From Pseudodesulfovibrio nedwellii (GTDB lineage Bacteria; Desulfobacterota; Desulfovibrionia; Desulfovibrionales; Desulfovibrionaceae): a DNA stretch of 64,000 nt. The notes under the pieces are model-generated. The model was not told the DNA's origin. It saw only the letters and a program-made list of their open reading frames with translations, and searched no databases. This document shows positions 9,656 through 18,050 of this stretch, in pieces. The position numbers and the translations under genes were made by a program. Where the stretch lies: the NCBI RefSeq assembly GCF_027923765.1, contig NZ_AP026709.1, positions 987,501 through 1,051,500 on the forward strand. Direction: 5' to 3'. Within the stretch, counting starts at the first letter, position 1. Every line of letters starts with the position of its first letter.

Positions 9656-10761
9656 TATTCACATTCCTCGGAGTCCTTGAGGTCTTCGGCGTATTCCTCA
9701 ATGTAGATTTGCAGCATGACCATGACGAAACTCAGAATAAGAGGGCCGTAAAAAATGCCCAGCATCCCAAAAGAATAGACGCCGCCAAGAATGGCCAGAA
9801 GTATATAAAAAGTAGAAACGCGAGCCGCCTCACGCATAAAAATCGGTCGAAGGATTGTGTCAATACCGACCACAAATATTCCACAATACAACGCAAGGAA
9901 TAAAGCCATTTTCCAATCGCCCACCAAGAAAAGATATATCACGGATGGTACCCAGATCAATCCGGTTCCAAGGACGGGAATTAGTGAGGACAAAGCCATA
10001 ATGGCTCCCCAGAAAAAAGCAGGGATACCAACTACCGCCAGCCCGATCCCTCCGGCTACTCCTTGAAGAATGGCCACCAGCAGGCATCCCATGAGCACTC
10101 CACGGGCCACCCGCTTGAGCGAATCAATAATAAAATCTTCCTGCCGTCTTCTCAACGGAGACAAATGCTTAATATATTCAACCATCTTCGCACCGTCACG
10201 CAGAAAATAAAACAGAATAAAGACCATAAGCAGAAAATGTAAAACAAACTTCGCACCGTTTCTTACTAAATCGGTACCAAAGGTAAGCATCCCCTGAGCA
10301 AACTGTCTGGAATACTGAATCACACTTGCCTTGATATCGACTTCATCAATCCGCAGAAAAGGCAATTCTTCATTGATCATATGGACATATTTATCCAACA
10401 TATCAAGGCTCATATGCGACTTGTACAGTCCTTGCGCCACCCATTGATTCAAAGAAACAAGCGATTCAACTCCTTGACCAATAAGCGCCATAAACAAAAA
10501 GGCCATAGGCAAAATCAAGGCAAAAACGATGATGGAAACGGTCATGACCGATGCCAAATTGCGCCGCCCCTTACAGATCTTCAAAGCCCAGACAAAAACC
10601 GGGGCAAAAAGCACAGCAAGCACCGTAGAAAAAATCAAGGTATGCAAAAAAGGCGCGATCAAAGAAAACCCCAGATACAAGGATAAGGAAAAAAGCAGGA
10701 GAAAGAAGACCTTATAGATCCCTCCGTCCAGCAACGGGACTGATTTCTTTTTGTCACTCAT
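9655..10761 (-). CDS. AI-2E transporter family (PerM/YdiK-like) membrane protein
   Basis: A 368-residue inner-membrane protein with about eight hydrophobic segments in the pattern of the UPF0118/AI-2E exporter family: paired N-terminal helices (VFFLLLFSLSLYLGFSLIAPF), a central amphipathic soluble stretch (~100-160) and the conserved VGIPAFFWGAIMALSSLIPVLGTGLIWVP segment. Members export autoinducer-2 or act in Na+/H+ exchange; which applies here cannot be told. It is coupled to mltA and lies 40 bases downstream of the hybrid kinase gene, so the three may form one operon. Confidence 0.85.
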   Translation of the reverse strand: MSDKKKSVPLLDGGIYKVFFLLLFSLSLYLGFSLIAPFLHTLIFSTVLAVLFAPVFVWALKICKGRRNLASVMTVSIIVFALILPMAFLFMALIGQGVESLVSLNQWVAQGLYKSHMSLDMLDKYVHMINEELPFLRIDEVDIKASVIQYSRQFAQGMLTFGTDLVRNGAKFVLHFLLMVFILFYFLRDGAKMVEYIKHLSPLRRRQEDFIIDSLKRVARGVLMGCLLVAILQGVAGGIGLAVVGIPAFFWGAIMALSSLIPVLGTGLIWVPSVIYLFLVGDWKMALFLALYCGIFVVGIDTILRPIFMREAARVSTFYILLAILGGVYSFGMLGIFYGPLILSFVMVMLQIYIEEYAEDLKDSEECE

Positions 10762-10801
10762 GATAAATCACGCTCCACAGGGTGCCGAAATGCCAACATT
10801 T

Positions 10802-12373
10802 TTACTCATTGTTCAGCGTTGATTGTATGATAGCGGCGATGGTGTCAATATCCACGGGCTTGGAAACGTAATCATTCATGCCCACATGAATGCATCTTTG
10901 TTCGTCTCCCCACATTGCACGCGCTGTCAATGCGACGATAGGAACATCGGGATTCAGGCAGCCCGTATCCGCTTTCCGTATAAGTCGAGTCGCTTCGATA
11001 CCATTCATAATAGGCATTTCAACATCCATAAAAACTATGTCGAACTCCTGCTCTTTGAGTACATCCACTGCCTGCGCTCCGTTTTCTGCCAAGAAAACAT
11101 TGCACCCCATCTTCTGAAGTAATCTGACAATATATCGCTGATTGACCAAATCATCTTCCGCCACAAGGACATTCGCTCCCTTGAGCGGAGATTGATCACT
11201 CAATACGGTCGCCGATGGTGCCTGATCTTCATAGCGACTTCTCTTGAAGGGCAGAATAACGGAAAAGATACTCCCCTTTCCTTCAACACTGGAACATTTG
11301 ATCACACCGCCAAGAACACTCACAAGCCTGCTGACAATAGCGAGACCTAAACCCAATCCCCCTGTCGCATGACGCAAATGGTCCTCGGCCTGATTGAAAC
11401 TCTCAAAAATATCATCCAGCTTTTCTGCGGGAATACCGATTCCAGTATCCTGAATCAGTACTTGAACAGCCAAATCGACATCGCGATCAGCCGCAAACGT
11501 TTCATCCCCATTACTGGGCGGAGACACATCCACCATAACCTGTCCGGAGGAAGTAAACTTCACGGCGTTGTTGATGAGATTGCCCAATATTTGCCTAATT
11601 TTGGCGGTATCACTTCTAATCCAGCCGGGAACATCCGGGGAGATGGAATACTCAAGCGTAACGCCTTTAATTTTAGACGTCCGTTTATACTGGGACAACA
11701 AACCGGACACCATATCTTCCAGACGAAAATCCATTTCCCGCACCGGAAGAGAACTGGCTTCAATCTTGGAATAATCAATTATTTGATTCAGAACCGATAA
11801 TAGGGACCTGGATGATTCACGGATAAGCTGAACATTCTCCCGATACGGAGCATCAATATCGGACATAAGCAACAATTCGGTCATACCGAGTACACCATTC
11901 ATAGGTGTTCTCAATTCATGGCTAACTGTTGCGAGAAAAGATGTTTTGGCCCGATTAGCTGCCTCGGCTTCGCGCTTCGCCTTTTTCAGTTCCCGTTCCA
12001 TCTGGTGTTTGTAAAGACCTATTTCAATAGCTAATTTAAGTTCATTACGATCAACGGGCTTGACCAGATAACTCAATAGGCCTGTGTTTTTTGCCCGATG
12101 AAGGACATCCTCGTCCACCACTTCGGTCAGATAGATGACTGGAATGTCAAAATGACGAAGGATCTCCTCGGCGGCCTCTACGCCATCCATGACTCCTTCA
12201 AGTTGAATATCCATAAGCACAAGATCAGGATTAAGTGATTCCGCCATCTCGATGGCTCTATCTCCACTTGTGGCGTAGCCGCTGACATCATATCCAGCCC
12301 GTTCCAAAGCAGCCTGAATATCAAGCCGGACAACAGCATCATCTTCCACAAGCAGAATCTTTTCTGTCGGCAT
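10802..12373 (-). CDS. Cytoplasmic hybrid histidine kinase, REC-HisKA-HATPase-REC
   Basis: No membrane segment is visible. Domains in order: receiver (KILLVEDDAVV, phospho-Asp in VLMDIQLEG) at ~1-120; short coiled coil; HisKA with SHELRTPMNG (His about 152); HATPase with DTGIGIP and GLGLGLAIV at ~250-370; C-terminal receiver (VLVAEDDLVNQR, VFMDVEMPIMNG) at ~395-520. An N-terminal receiver replaces a sensor domain, so the kinase itself must be switched by phosphorylation from another protein. A free HPt protein occurs at 34566-34874 and could accept phosphate from the C-terminal receiver, but the pairing is only a guess. Confidence 0.9.
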   Translation of the reverse strand: MPTEKILLVEDDAVVRLDIQAALERAGYDVSGYATSGDRAIEMAESLNPDLVLMDIQLEGVMDGVEAAEEILRHFDIPVIYLTEVVDEDVLHRAKNTGLLSYLVKPVDRNELKLAIEIGLYKHQMERELKKAKREAEAANRAKTSFLATVSHELRTPMNGVLGMTELLLMSDIDAPYRENVQLIRESSRSLLSVLNQIIDYSKIEASSLPVREMDFRLEDMVSGLLSQYKRTSKIKGVTLEYSISPDVPGWIRSDTAKIRQILGNLINNAVKFTSSGQVMVDVSPPSNGDETFAADRDVDLAVQVLIQDTGIGIPAEKLDDIFESFNQAEDHLRHATGGLGLGLAIVSRLVSVLGGVIKCSSVEGKGSIFSVILPFKRSRYEDQAPSATVLSDQSPLKGANVLVAEDDLVNQRYIVRLLQKMGCNVFLAENGAQAVDVLKEQEFDIVFMDVEMPIMNGIEATRLIRKADTGCLNPDVPIVALTARAMWGDEQRCIHVGMNDYVSKPVDIDTIAAIIQSTLNNE

Positions 12374-12694
12374 ACAGCATCTCCCTCGCGCATTGGTTCA
12401 ACAGCAACATAGTTACCATAACCAAGAACCAAGAGTAACCCCGTTAAAACCATTATTTTCTAAAGGACGACGCATTATTACACTATTGGCAATAGCCCAC
12501 CGACACCCACTCATATTCAGCTTTAAATGCCTAAAAAACTCTACTTTACAGTAAAAGCCACTATTTCATTTTCCTCAACAATGACGTTGAAAACGTTGCT
12601 GTAGTTGAACTATATGAAAACTCTCTTGATATTTCCAACTATTAAAGCTAAGTAATAATTTCGCTCAATAGACAAAAATGTTCACTGAGCGGGT
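12374..12694. other. AT-rich intergenic region upstream of the hairpin array
   Basis: About 320 bases between the divergent kinase and transporter genes without a supported gene. It contains a small dyad TTTAC-a-GTAAA (12545-12555) and two direct ACGTTG copies (12584-12589 and 12593-12598). The transporter promoter should lie here, but no -35/-10 pair is convincing. Confidence 0.4.
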
Positions 12695-12844
12695 GTCAAG
12701 GACCCAAGACCTCATCGTGTTGTTTTAACCCGGACAACATCGCGAGGCACAGGGCCCAAGCCAACAGGCATGTTATTTTAACCCGAACAACAGCCGTGGC
12801 AAAGGCTCCAAAGCCTCTGGCTTGTCGTTTTAACCCGGACGACA
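12695..12844 (+). repeat. Three tandem ~52-bp repeats, each with two potential RNA hairpins
   Basis: Three imperfect copies upstream of the amino acid transporter. Hairpin 1 has 3-bp stems GTC/GAC (12695-12710), GGC/GCC (12746-12762) and GGC/GCC (12798-12815), with loops sharing AGGnCCnAA. Hairpin 2 has stems TGTTG/CAACA (12718-12739), TGTTA/CAACA with one mismatch (12771-12792) and TGTCG/CGACA (12823-12844), with the 12-base loop TTTTAACCCGGA almost invariant. Stem bases change in a pair-preserving way while loops stay fixed. The array ends 47 bases before the start codon, and a further hairpin, GGTATG/CATACC, follows at 12851-12864. Function unknown. Confidence 0.8.
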
Positions 12845-12891
12845 TTTCAAGGTATGGGCATACCATAACCCCAATTTCACTGGAGGAAAGG

Positions 12892-13716
12892 ATGAAACGC
12901 ATCATTACAATTCTGGCTGCGCTGTCTCTGCTTCTGTGCGCCGCCATGTCGGTCCAGGCGGCTGACATCGATCTCGCCAAAAAATCCACCCTAGAAAAAG
13001 TCATCCAAAGCGGCGAACTGCGCGTTGGTACCGAAGCAGGCTACATGCCTTTCGAAATGACCGACAAGAAAGGTCAAGTCGTCGGTTTCGATATGGATAT
13101 GTGTAAAGAAATGGCCAAGGCCATGGGTGTCAAACTGACTATCATCAACACGGCATGGGATGGAATTATCCCCGGCCTGCTGTCCAACAAATACGATATC
13201 ATCGCTTCCGGCATGACCGTCAATCAGGAACGCAATCTTAAAGTCAATTTCGCCAATCCATATATAGTTGTGGGTCAGACCGCTTTGATCAATAAGAAAT
13301 GGGCTGACGAAATTAAGACATACAAAGATCTGAACAACCCCAAATACACGATTACTTCCAAACTCGGCACGACAGGAGAACAGGCCGCCAAACGCATGTT
13401 CCCCAAAGCGCAATACAAATCTTTTGAGATGGAAGATCAGGCCATGCTGGAAGCTCTTAACGGAAAGGCCACTGCCACCGTTTACGACCTGCCCATGACC
13501 TCCATTTTCTACGCTCAACGCGGTAAAGACGCTGACATGAAATTCTTGAACGAACCTTTCACTTACGAGCCTCTGGGCTGGGCCATCAACAAAGGTGATC
13601 CCGACTTCCTGAACTGGCTCAACAACTTCCTCGTTCAAATGAAAAACGATGGCCGCTACGACCGCATCTACAACAAGTGGTTCGGTTCCAACAAGTGGCT
13701 CAAAAACGTTCAGTAA
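12892..13716 (+). CDS. Polar amino acid ABC transporter, periplasmic binding protein
   Basis: Family 3 solute-binding protein (GlnH/FliY/HisJ type) that captures an amino acid in the periplasm for the permease and ATPase encoded downstream. The ATG is preceded by GGAGG (12882-12886) and opens a signal peptide ending MSVQAADI. The mature part shows the family patterns LRVGTEAGYMPFE, VGFDMDMCKEMAKAMG and YDIIASGMT. Length is 274 residues. The open frame reaches further upstream into the hairpin array, but that stretch lacks protein character. A strong terminator-like hairpin directly follows the stop codon. Glutamine or glutamate as substrate is likely but not proven. Confidence 0.9.
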   Translation: MKRIITILAALSLLLCAAMSVQAADIDLAKKSTLEKVIQSGELRVGTEAGYMPFEMTDKKGQVVGFDMDMCKEMAKAMGVKLTIINTAWDGIIPGLLSNKYDIIASGMTVNQERNLKVNFANPYIVVGQTALINKKWADEIKTYKDLNNPKYTITSKLGTTGEQAAKRMFPKAQYKSFEMEDQAMLEALNGKATATVYDLPMTSIFYAQRGKDADMKFLNEPFTYEPLGWAINKGDPDFLNWLNNFLVQMKNDGRYDRIYNKWFGSNKWLKNVQ

Positions 13717-13730
13717 ACCACACAGAATCT

Positions 13731-13767
13731 TCCGGGGATCGTGTATACACGGTCCCCGGACTTTTTT
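13731..13767 (+). terminator. Strong intra-operon hairpin terminator after the binding-protein gene
   Basis: Arms TCCGGGGA (13731-13738) and TCCCCGGA (13753-13760) enclose the palindrome GTGTATACAC, so nearly all 30 bases can pair, and CTTTTTT follows. It lies between the binding protein and its permease and would reduce, or protect against decay of, the transcript at that point. Confidence 0.85.
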
Positions 13768-13794
13768 CCGTTCTTTACCTTACCGAGTAAATCA

Positions 13795-14805
13795 ATGACA
13801 GATACTGCGACCGTTGGAACTCCCAAAGGATTTAACAAAAATACTTTTTGGAAGGCAGTCTATTTCGTCCTGCTCTTCATTGTCATCGGCGGCTTCTATT
13901 GGGCCACGGAGCAAGCTGATTACATCTGGAGATGGAACCGTCTTCCCAGATATTTCTACTACGTCGAGACAATAGACGTAACGGCCGAAATCGAAGGCGA
14001 AGTCGCCTCCATCACCCAAAAAGATGATGATTCCGTCGTCATAATCGAAGGCGGAGGCGAATCAGAATATTACACCATCCCTGGCTCTGACGTTCGCGTA
14101 AGCGTAGGCGACACCATTTATATGGGCGATCCCATAGGCGTCTATGAAGAAGGCAGGATGGGCCTGCTTCTTGATGGTCTGTTGGTGACCATCGAAGTCA
14201 GCCTTGTTTCCATTTTTCTTGGCATTCTTCTCGGCCTGTTCACGGGCCTTGCAAGAATATCAAACAACCCCTGCCTAAAATGGGGGGCCATTACCTATAT
14301 TGAATTGATTCGAGGTTCTCCCCTACTCGTCCAAATCATGATCTGGTACTTTGTTCTTGGAACCATTATCAATAATCTATTGGCAAAAGCCGACTTGTTC
14401 CAAATTCCTGAACTGTGGTTTGCTGTAGCATCCCTTGCCATTTTTGCCGGTGCCTATGTAGCCGAAATTGTTCGTGCAGGTATCCAGTCCATCCACAAGG
14501 GACAAATGGAAGCGGCCCGATCTCTCGGAATGACCAAGGCTACGGCCATGCGCAAAATCATCCTGCCCCAGGCCTTCAAACGCATACTGCCCCCATTGGC
14601 CGGTCAGTTCATCAGTCTGATCAAAGACTCATCACTGCTAGGCGTCATCGCAATACGCGAGCTGACCAAAGCAACGCGTGAGGCGGTCACCACCAGCCTC
14701 ATGCCCTACGAACTGTGGTTTCTGTGCGGTATCATGTATCTCGTGATCACGTTCACCCTGTCCATGTTCGTTCAATATCTTGAAAAAAGGACAGCGGAGG
14801 TCTAA
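13795..14805 (+). CDS. Polar amino acid ABC transporter, permease
   Basis: HisM/GlnP-type inner-membrane permease. The ATG at 13795 is chosen because the upstream extension would run through the terminator hairpin. Residue ~20-40 is a first membrane helix, then an unusual hydrophilic insertion of about 75 residues (~45-120, rich in Val/Glu/Asp, ending [14 protein letters not shown]) before the standard core, which starts [16 protein letters not shown] and contains [12 protein letters not shown] and the ATPase-coupling EAA loop [23 protein letters not shown]. Length of 336 residues is longer than the usual ~220-250 because of this insertion, probably periplasmic. The gene ends 5 bases before the ATPase gene. 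Confidence 0.87.
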   Translation: MTDTATVGTPKGFNKNTFWKAVYFVLLFIVIGGFYWATEQADYIWRWNRLPRYFYYVETIDVTAEIEGEVASITQKDDDSVVIIEGGGESEYYTIPGSDVRVSVGDTIYMGDPIGVYEEGRMGLLLDGLLVTIEVSLVSIFLGILLGLFTGLARISNNPCLKWGAITYIELIRGSPLLVQIMIWYFVLGTIINNLLAKADLFQIPELWFAVASLAIFAGAYVAEIVRAGIQSIHKGQMEAARSLGMTKATAMRKIILPQAFKRILPPLAGQFISLIKDSSLLGVIAIRELTKATREAVTTSLMPYELWFLCGIMYLVITFTLSMFVQYLEKRTAEV

Positions 14806-14809
14806 ACAT

Positions 14810-15541
14810 ATGATAGATGTCAAAAACGTATATAAGACCTTTTTCGTCCCGCATGAAATTCAAGCCCTGCACGATGTGTCCTACCACATCAATCCAGGCG
14901 AGGTGGTCGTCGTCATCGGCCCATCCGGGTCCGGCAAGTCCACTTTCCTTCGGTGCCTCAATCGTCTGGAACATGCCAACTCCGGCCATATCATGATCGA
15001 TGGCGTGGACGTTCTCGCCCCCAAGACCAATATCAACAAAATCCGCATGGAAGTAGGCATGGTTTTCCAGTCCTTTAACCTCTTCCCGCACCTAACCGTG
15101 CTGGAAAACGTCACTGTGGGCCAAACGTCCGTTCGTAAACGTGGTAAAACGGAATCTGCAGAAAATGCCATGAACTTACTCAACAAGGTCGGCATCCACG
15201 CCAAGGCTGACAACTACCCCGCCCAACTCTCCGGTGGCCAAATGCAGCGCGTCGCTATAGCCCGCGCTCTGGCCATGGACCCCAAGGTCATGCTCTTTGA
15301 TGAGCCAACCTCGGCACTAGACCCGGAAATGGTCGGCGAGGTTCTCGACGTCATGAAAGCCTTGGCCAAAGAAGGCATGACCATGGTCGTCGTCACCCAC
15401 GAAATGGGCTTTGCCCGCGAAGTGGCCGATCATGTCGTCTTTATGGATGAAGGAAAAATTGTCGAAGTCGGTACCCCTGAACACTTCTTCACCGACCCCG
15501 AGCACGAACGTACAAAACTCTTCCTGAGCCAAATACTATAA
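14810..15541 (+). CDS. glnQ: Polar amino acid ABC transporter, ATP-binding protein (GlnQ-like)
   Basis: Cytoplasmic ATPase powering the transporter. Walker [10 protein letters not shown] (about residue 37), Q-loop [17 protein letters not shown], signature LSGGQMQR, Walker [15 protein letters not shown] and H-loop VVTHEM are intact, in a 243-residue chain, which is typical for GlnQ/HisP. The ATG at 14810 is preferred because CGGAGG precedes it; the longer frame would overlap the permease. A terminator follows the stop, closing the operon. Confidence 0.93.
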   Translation: MIDVKNVYKTFFVPHEIQALHDVSYHINPGEVVVVIGPSGSGKSTFLRCLNRLEHANSGHIMIDGVDVLAPKTNINKIRMEVGMVFQSFNLFPHLTVLENVTVGQTSVRKRGKTESAENAMNLLNKVGIHAKADNYPAQLSGGQMQRVAIARALAMDPKVMLFDEPTSALDPEMVGEVLDVMKALAKEGMTMVVVTHEMGFAREVADHVVFMDEGKIVEVGTPEHFFTDPEHERTKLFLSQIL

Positions 15542-15570
15542 ATGGACCTATCAATCTCACATTCCAAATG

Positions 15571-15600
15571 AAAGGGTTGCGGTTTACCGCAACCCTTTTC
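15571..15600 (+). terminator. Rho-independent terminator after glnQ
   Basis: Stem AAAGGGTTGCGGT / ACCGCAACCCTTT with a two- to three-base loop, running into TTTT. It ends the amino acid transporter operon. The following ~240 bases up to 15840 hold no recognisable gene. Confidence 0.9.
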
Positions 15601-15840
15601 CTGTAAAGAACAGATATCCGACACTCTCCTCACTCCAAATAAACTCTCCACCGTTCTCTGCTATCTCTCATCATCATTTGACACCATTCAGAAAACGAAA
15701 ACAGTTCCCCTTGTGTGTGAGTAAAAACACGTATACAAACTCCCATCATCAACTTATATGTGAAATGAATAACTCATTGTCGGTGTTATTCGGCTCAATA
15801 TTTTCTCCATCGTTGCACAATAAACGATTATAGAGCTCCA

Positions 15841-16875
15841 ATGAAAAATATTTCAAATATACACCCCAAAAAAATCTTAGCCTGCCAACTCCGACAAATC
15901 GGGGATGTCGTGCTTGCTACGCCATCTATCCGGCTGCTCAAGGAACGATTCCCGGACGCTGAACTGGATGTGTTGACAGAAAAAAAATGCGCATCTGTTC
16001 TGGAGAACAACCCGCATATCAGCCATATCTGGACTATCGACAAAAAAGCTCTCAGCAACCCTCTTACCGCACTCAAATACTATAGAAAAGTCGGCAAAAG
16101 CGGCTATGATCTCATTGTTGATTTTCAACAGCTCCCACGCTGTAAATGGGTCGTTCGTTTTTCAACGGCTCCAGTTCGTTTGACCTTTCAACCACCATGG
16201 TACAACCGTCACCTCTACACCCACTGGACGAAGCCCCTCAACGGCTATGCAGCCAAATGCAAAGCAAGCGTTCTCCGCCCCTTGGGCATTGAGTGGAAGA
16301 ACGAACCACCTGAAATCTTCTTCACAAAAGAAGAAAAAGACTGGGCCAAAAAGTTCATTGCCTCACAAGGCATGGAGCCATGCCGCTTTGTAACTGTCGA
16401 CCCCAGCCATCGCCGAATCACCCGGAAATGGCCTGAACGTCACTTTGCCGGCCTCATTCAGCTCATGAGAAAAGACTATCCTGATCTGAAATTCTTCGTA
16501 TTGTATGGCCCCGAAGAACTACCGGTTGCGCAAGAAGTAGCCAAAATCGCCGGAGACGGTGTTATCATTTCCGACAACATGCTTTCCCTCCGCGAAATGG
16601 CTGCAGTCCAATCTATGGCAGCACTCCATGTAGGAAACTGTTCGGCCCCCCGACACTTTGCCGTAGCGGTAGACACTCCTTCTTTGGTTATTCACGGCGC
16701 CACTGGCTTTGGTTGGCGATTTCCATCAGACGAACACGTCAGCTTGGATAAGGGGTTACCTTGCCGTTCCTGCAACCAAAACAAATGCGAAACCAGAGAA
16801 TGTCTGGAAACTTTTCATCCCGAAGAATGTTTAGACGAAGCCTTACGCCTCCTCGCCTTAAGGTATGCTCCCTAA
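15841..16875 (+). CDS. Glycosyltransferase family 9 (heptosyltransferase-like)
   Basis: A 344-residue GT-B-fold enzyme of the ADP-heptose:LPS heptosyltransferase family, expected to act on the cytoplasmic side of the inner membrane in LPS core or other surface glycan assembly. Family patterns: LRQIGDVVLATPSIRLLKERFP at the N-terminus, VDPSHRRITRKWP in the middle, and the nucleotide-sugar region MAALHVGNCSAPRHFAVAVDTP. The C-terminal Cys-rich stretch CRSCNQNKCETREC is common in family members from this bacterial group. It sits in front of the nonulosonate cluster but is separated by 155 bases. The acceptor is unknown. Confidence 0.85.
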   Translation: MKNISNIHPKKILACQLRQIGDVVLATPSIRLLKERFPDAELDVLTEKKCASVLENNPHISHIWTIDKKALSNPLTALKYYRKVGKSGYDLIVDFQQLPRCKWVVRFSTAPVRLTFQPPWYNRHLYTHWTKPLNGYAAKCKASVLRPLGIEWKNEPPEIFFTKEEKDWAKKFIASQGMEPCRFVTVDPSHRRITRKWPERHFAGLIQLMRKDYPDLKFFVLYGPEELPVAQEVAKIAGDGVIISDNMLSLREMAAVQSMAALHVGNCSAPRHFAVAVDTPSLVIHGATGFGWRFPSDEHVSLDKGLPCRSCNQNKCETRECLETFHPEECLDEALRLLALRYAP

Positions 16876-16954
16876 TTTTACATTTGAAGATGTCCAAAAT
16901 CAAAACATTGACATAAACGGACATATCATCCTCTGACGCTCTCATATTCCTCTC

Positions 16955-16983
16955 TTGCCTTCCTCTAATGGAGGACATATGTT
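16955..16983 (+). promoter_or_regulatory. Candidate promoter upstream of legB
   Basis: TTGCCT and TATGTT are separated by 17 bases, a possible sigma-70-type -35/-10 pair about 50 bases before legB. The matches are partial, so this is tentative. A better -35 (TTGACA, 16908-16913) lacks a good -10. Confidence 0.25.
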
Positions 16984-17017
16984 CACAATAAATTACAAGA
17001 TCTTCCGTCTCAAATAG
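16979..17017 (+). CDS. Possible 12-codon leader ORF before legB
   Basis: ATG preceded by GGAGG at a spacing of four bases opens a 12-codon frame (MFTINYKIFRLK) ending 13 bases before legB. The ribosome-binding site is better than that of legB itself, so it could be a translated leader, or a chance frame that overlaps the candidate -10. No amino-acid run suggests attenuation. Confidence 0.2.
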   Translation: MFTINYKIFRLK

Positions 17018-17030
17018 GAATGGGTATAGT

Positions 17031-18041
17031 ATGAATCTGAAAGGAAAAAAAATTCTCGTCACCGGCTCAGATGGTTTTATCGGTTCCCATCTGGTCGAAT
17101 ATCTGGTTCGCCAAGGGTATTCGATCCGCGCCTTTGTCCTTTACAATTCCTTCAACTCTTGGGGATGGCTCGACGAATCTCCCAAGGAAATCACGGACAA
17201 TCTGGAGATATTCTCTGGTGACATTCGCGATCCCAACGGGGTACGTGAAGCCATGAAGGGATGTGATGTGGTCATGCATCTTGCTGCACTTATCGCCATC
17301 CCGTATTCCTACCACTCTCCGGACACGTATGTTGATACCAATGTCAAAGGCACTCTGAATATCGTTCAAGCGGCCAAAGACCTTGGTGTAGAACGTGTTG
17401 TGGTCACTTCCACAAGTGAAGTCTATGGTACGGCGCAATTTGTTCCCATCACCGAAGATCATCCACTTCAAGGTCAATCACCATACTCAGCCACAAAGAT
17501 TGGGGCTGACCAGATAGCCATGAGCTTCTACAATGCTTTTGAAACGCCTGTGTCCATCATTCGCCCGTTTAACACCTACGGTCCTCGCCAGAGTGCTCGT
17601 GCTGTCATTCCAACCGTTATTACGCAAATTGCCAATGGCGCGGAGACTATCAAACTCGGCGCACTCACACCCACTCGCGACTTCAACTATATATCCGATA
17701 CAGTTCGCGGTTTTGAAGCAGTAGCGGCATCTGACGCTTGTGTAGGTGAAGTGGTCAACGTAGGAAGCGGCTTTGAAGTATCCATAGGCGACACCGCACA
17801 AGCCATTGCTGATGTGATGGAAGCAGATATCAAAATAGTCTGCGATCAGGAACGAATTCGCCCTAAGAATAGCGAAGTTGAAAGATTATTTGCCGGAAAT
17901 GAAAAGGTCAAAAAACTTTGTGGTTGGGAACCAGAATTCAACGGGTTAGACGGCTTCAAACGCGGCCTTGAATTAACAGCCAAATGGTTCGCTGACGGTG
18001 AAAATCTTAAACGCTATAAAGCAGACATATACAATATTTAG
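17031..18041 (+). CDS. legB: LegB-like NDP-sugar 4,6-dehydratase (legionaminic acid pathway)
   Basis: SDR-superfamily enzyme of 336 residues. The NAD-binding motif TGSDGFIGSHL is at residues ~11-21; the catalytic YSATK (Tyr-x-x-x-Lys) lies near 152-156 and the Thr/Ser site is STSEVYG. In the LegB family it converts GDP-GlcNAc (Campylobacter) or UDP-GlcNAc to the 4-keto-6-deoxy sugar, the first committed step to legionaminic acid. It heads a run of close-set genes (9 bases before legC). The GDP form is favoured here because a PtmE-like nucleotidyltransferase is in the same cluster. Confidence 0.88.
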   Translation: MNLKGKKILVTGSDGFIGSHLVEYLVRQGYSIRAFVLYNSFNSWGWLDESPKEITDNLEIFSGDIRDPNGVREAMKGCDVVMHLAALIAIPYSYHSPDTYVDTNVKGTLNIVQAAKDLGVERVVVTSTSEVYGTAQFVPITEDHPLQGQSPYSATKIGADQIAMSFYNAFETPVSIIRPFNTYGPRQSARAVIPTVITQIANGAETIKLGALTPTRDFNYISDTVRGFEAVAASDACVGEVVNVGSGFEVSIGDTAQAIADVMEADIKIVCDQERIRPKNSEVERLFAGNEKVKKLCGWEPEFNGLDGFKRGLELTAKWFADGENLKRYKADIYNI

Positions 18042-18050
18042 GACAGCCTA

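Noticed and set aside
12718..12844. CRISPR-like geometry: three ~22-bp dyad repeats with ~30-bp gaps
   Set aside because: The repeats differ from one another in paired positions, the gaps are related to each other in sequence, there are only three units, and no cas gene is in the window.
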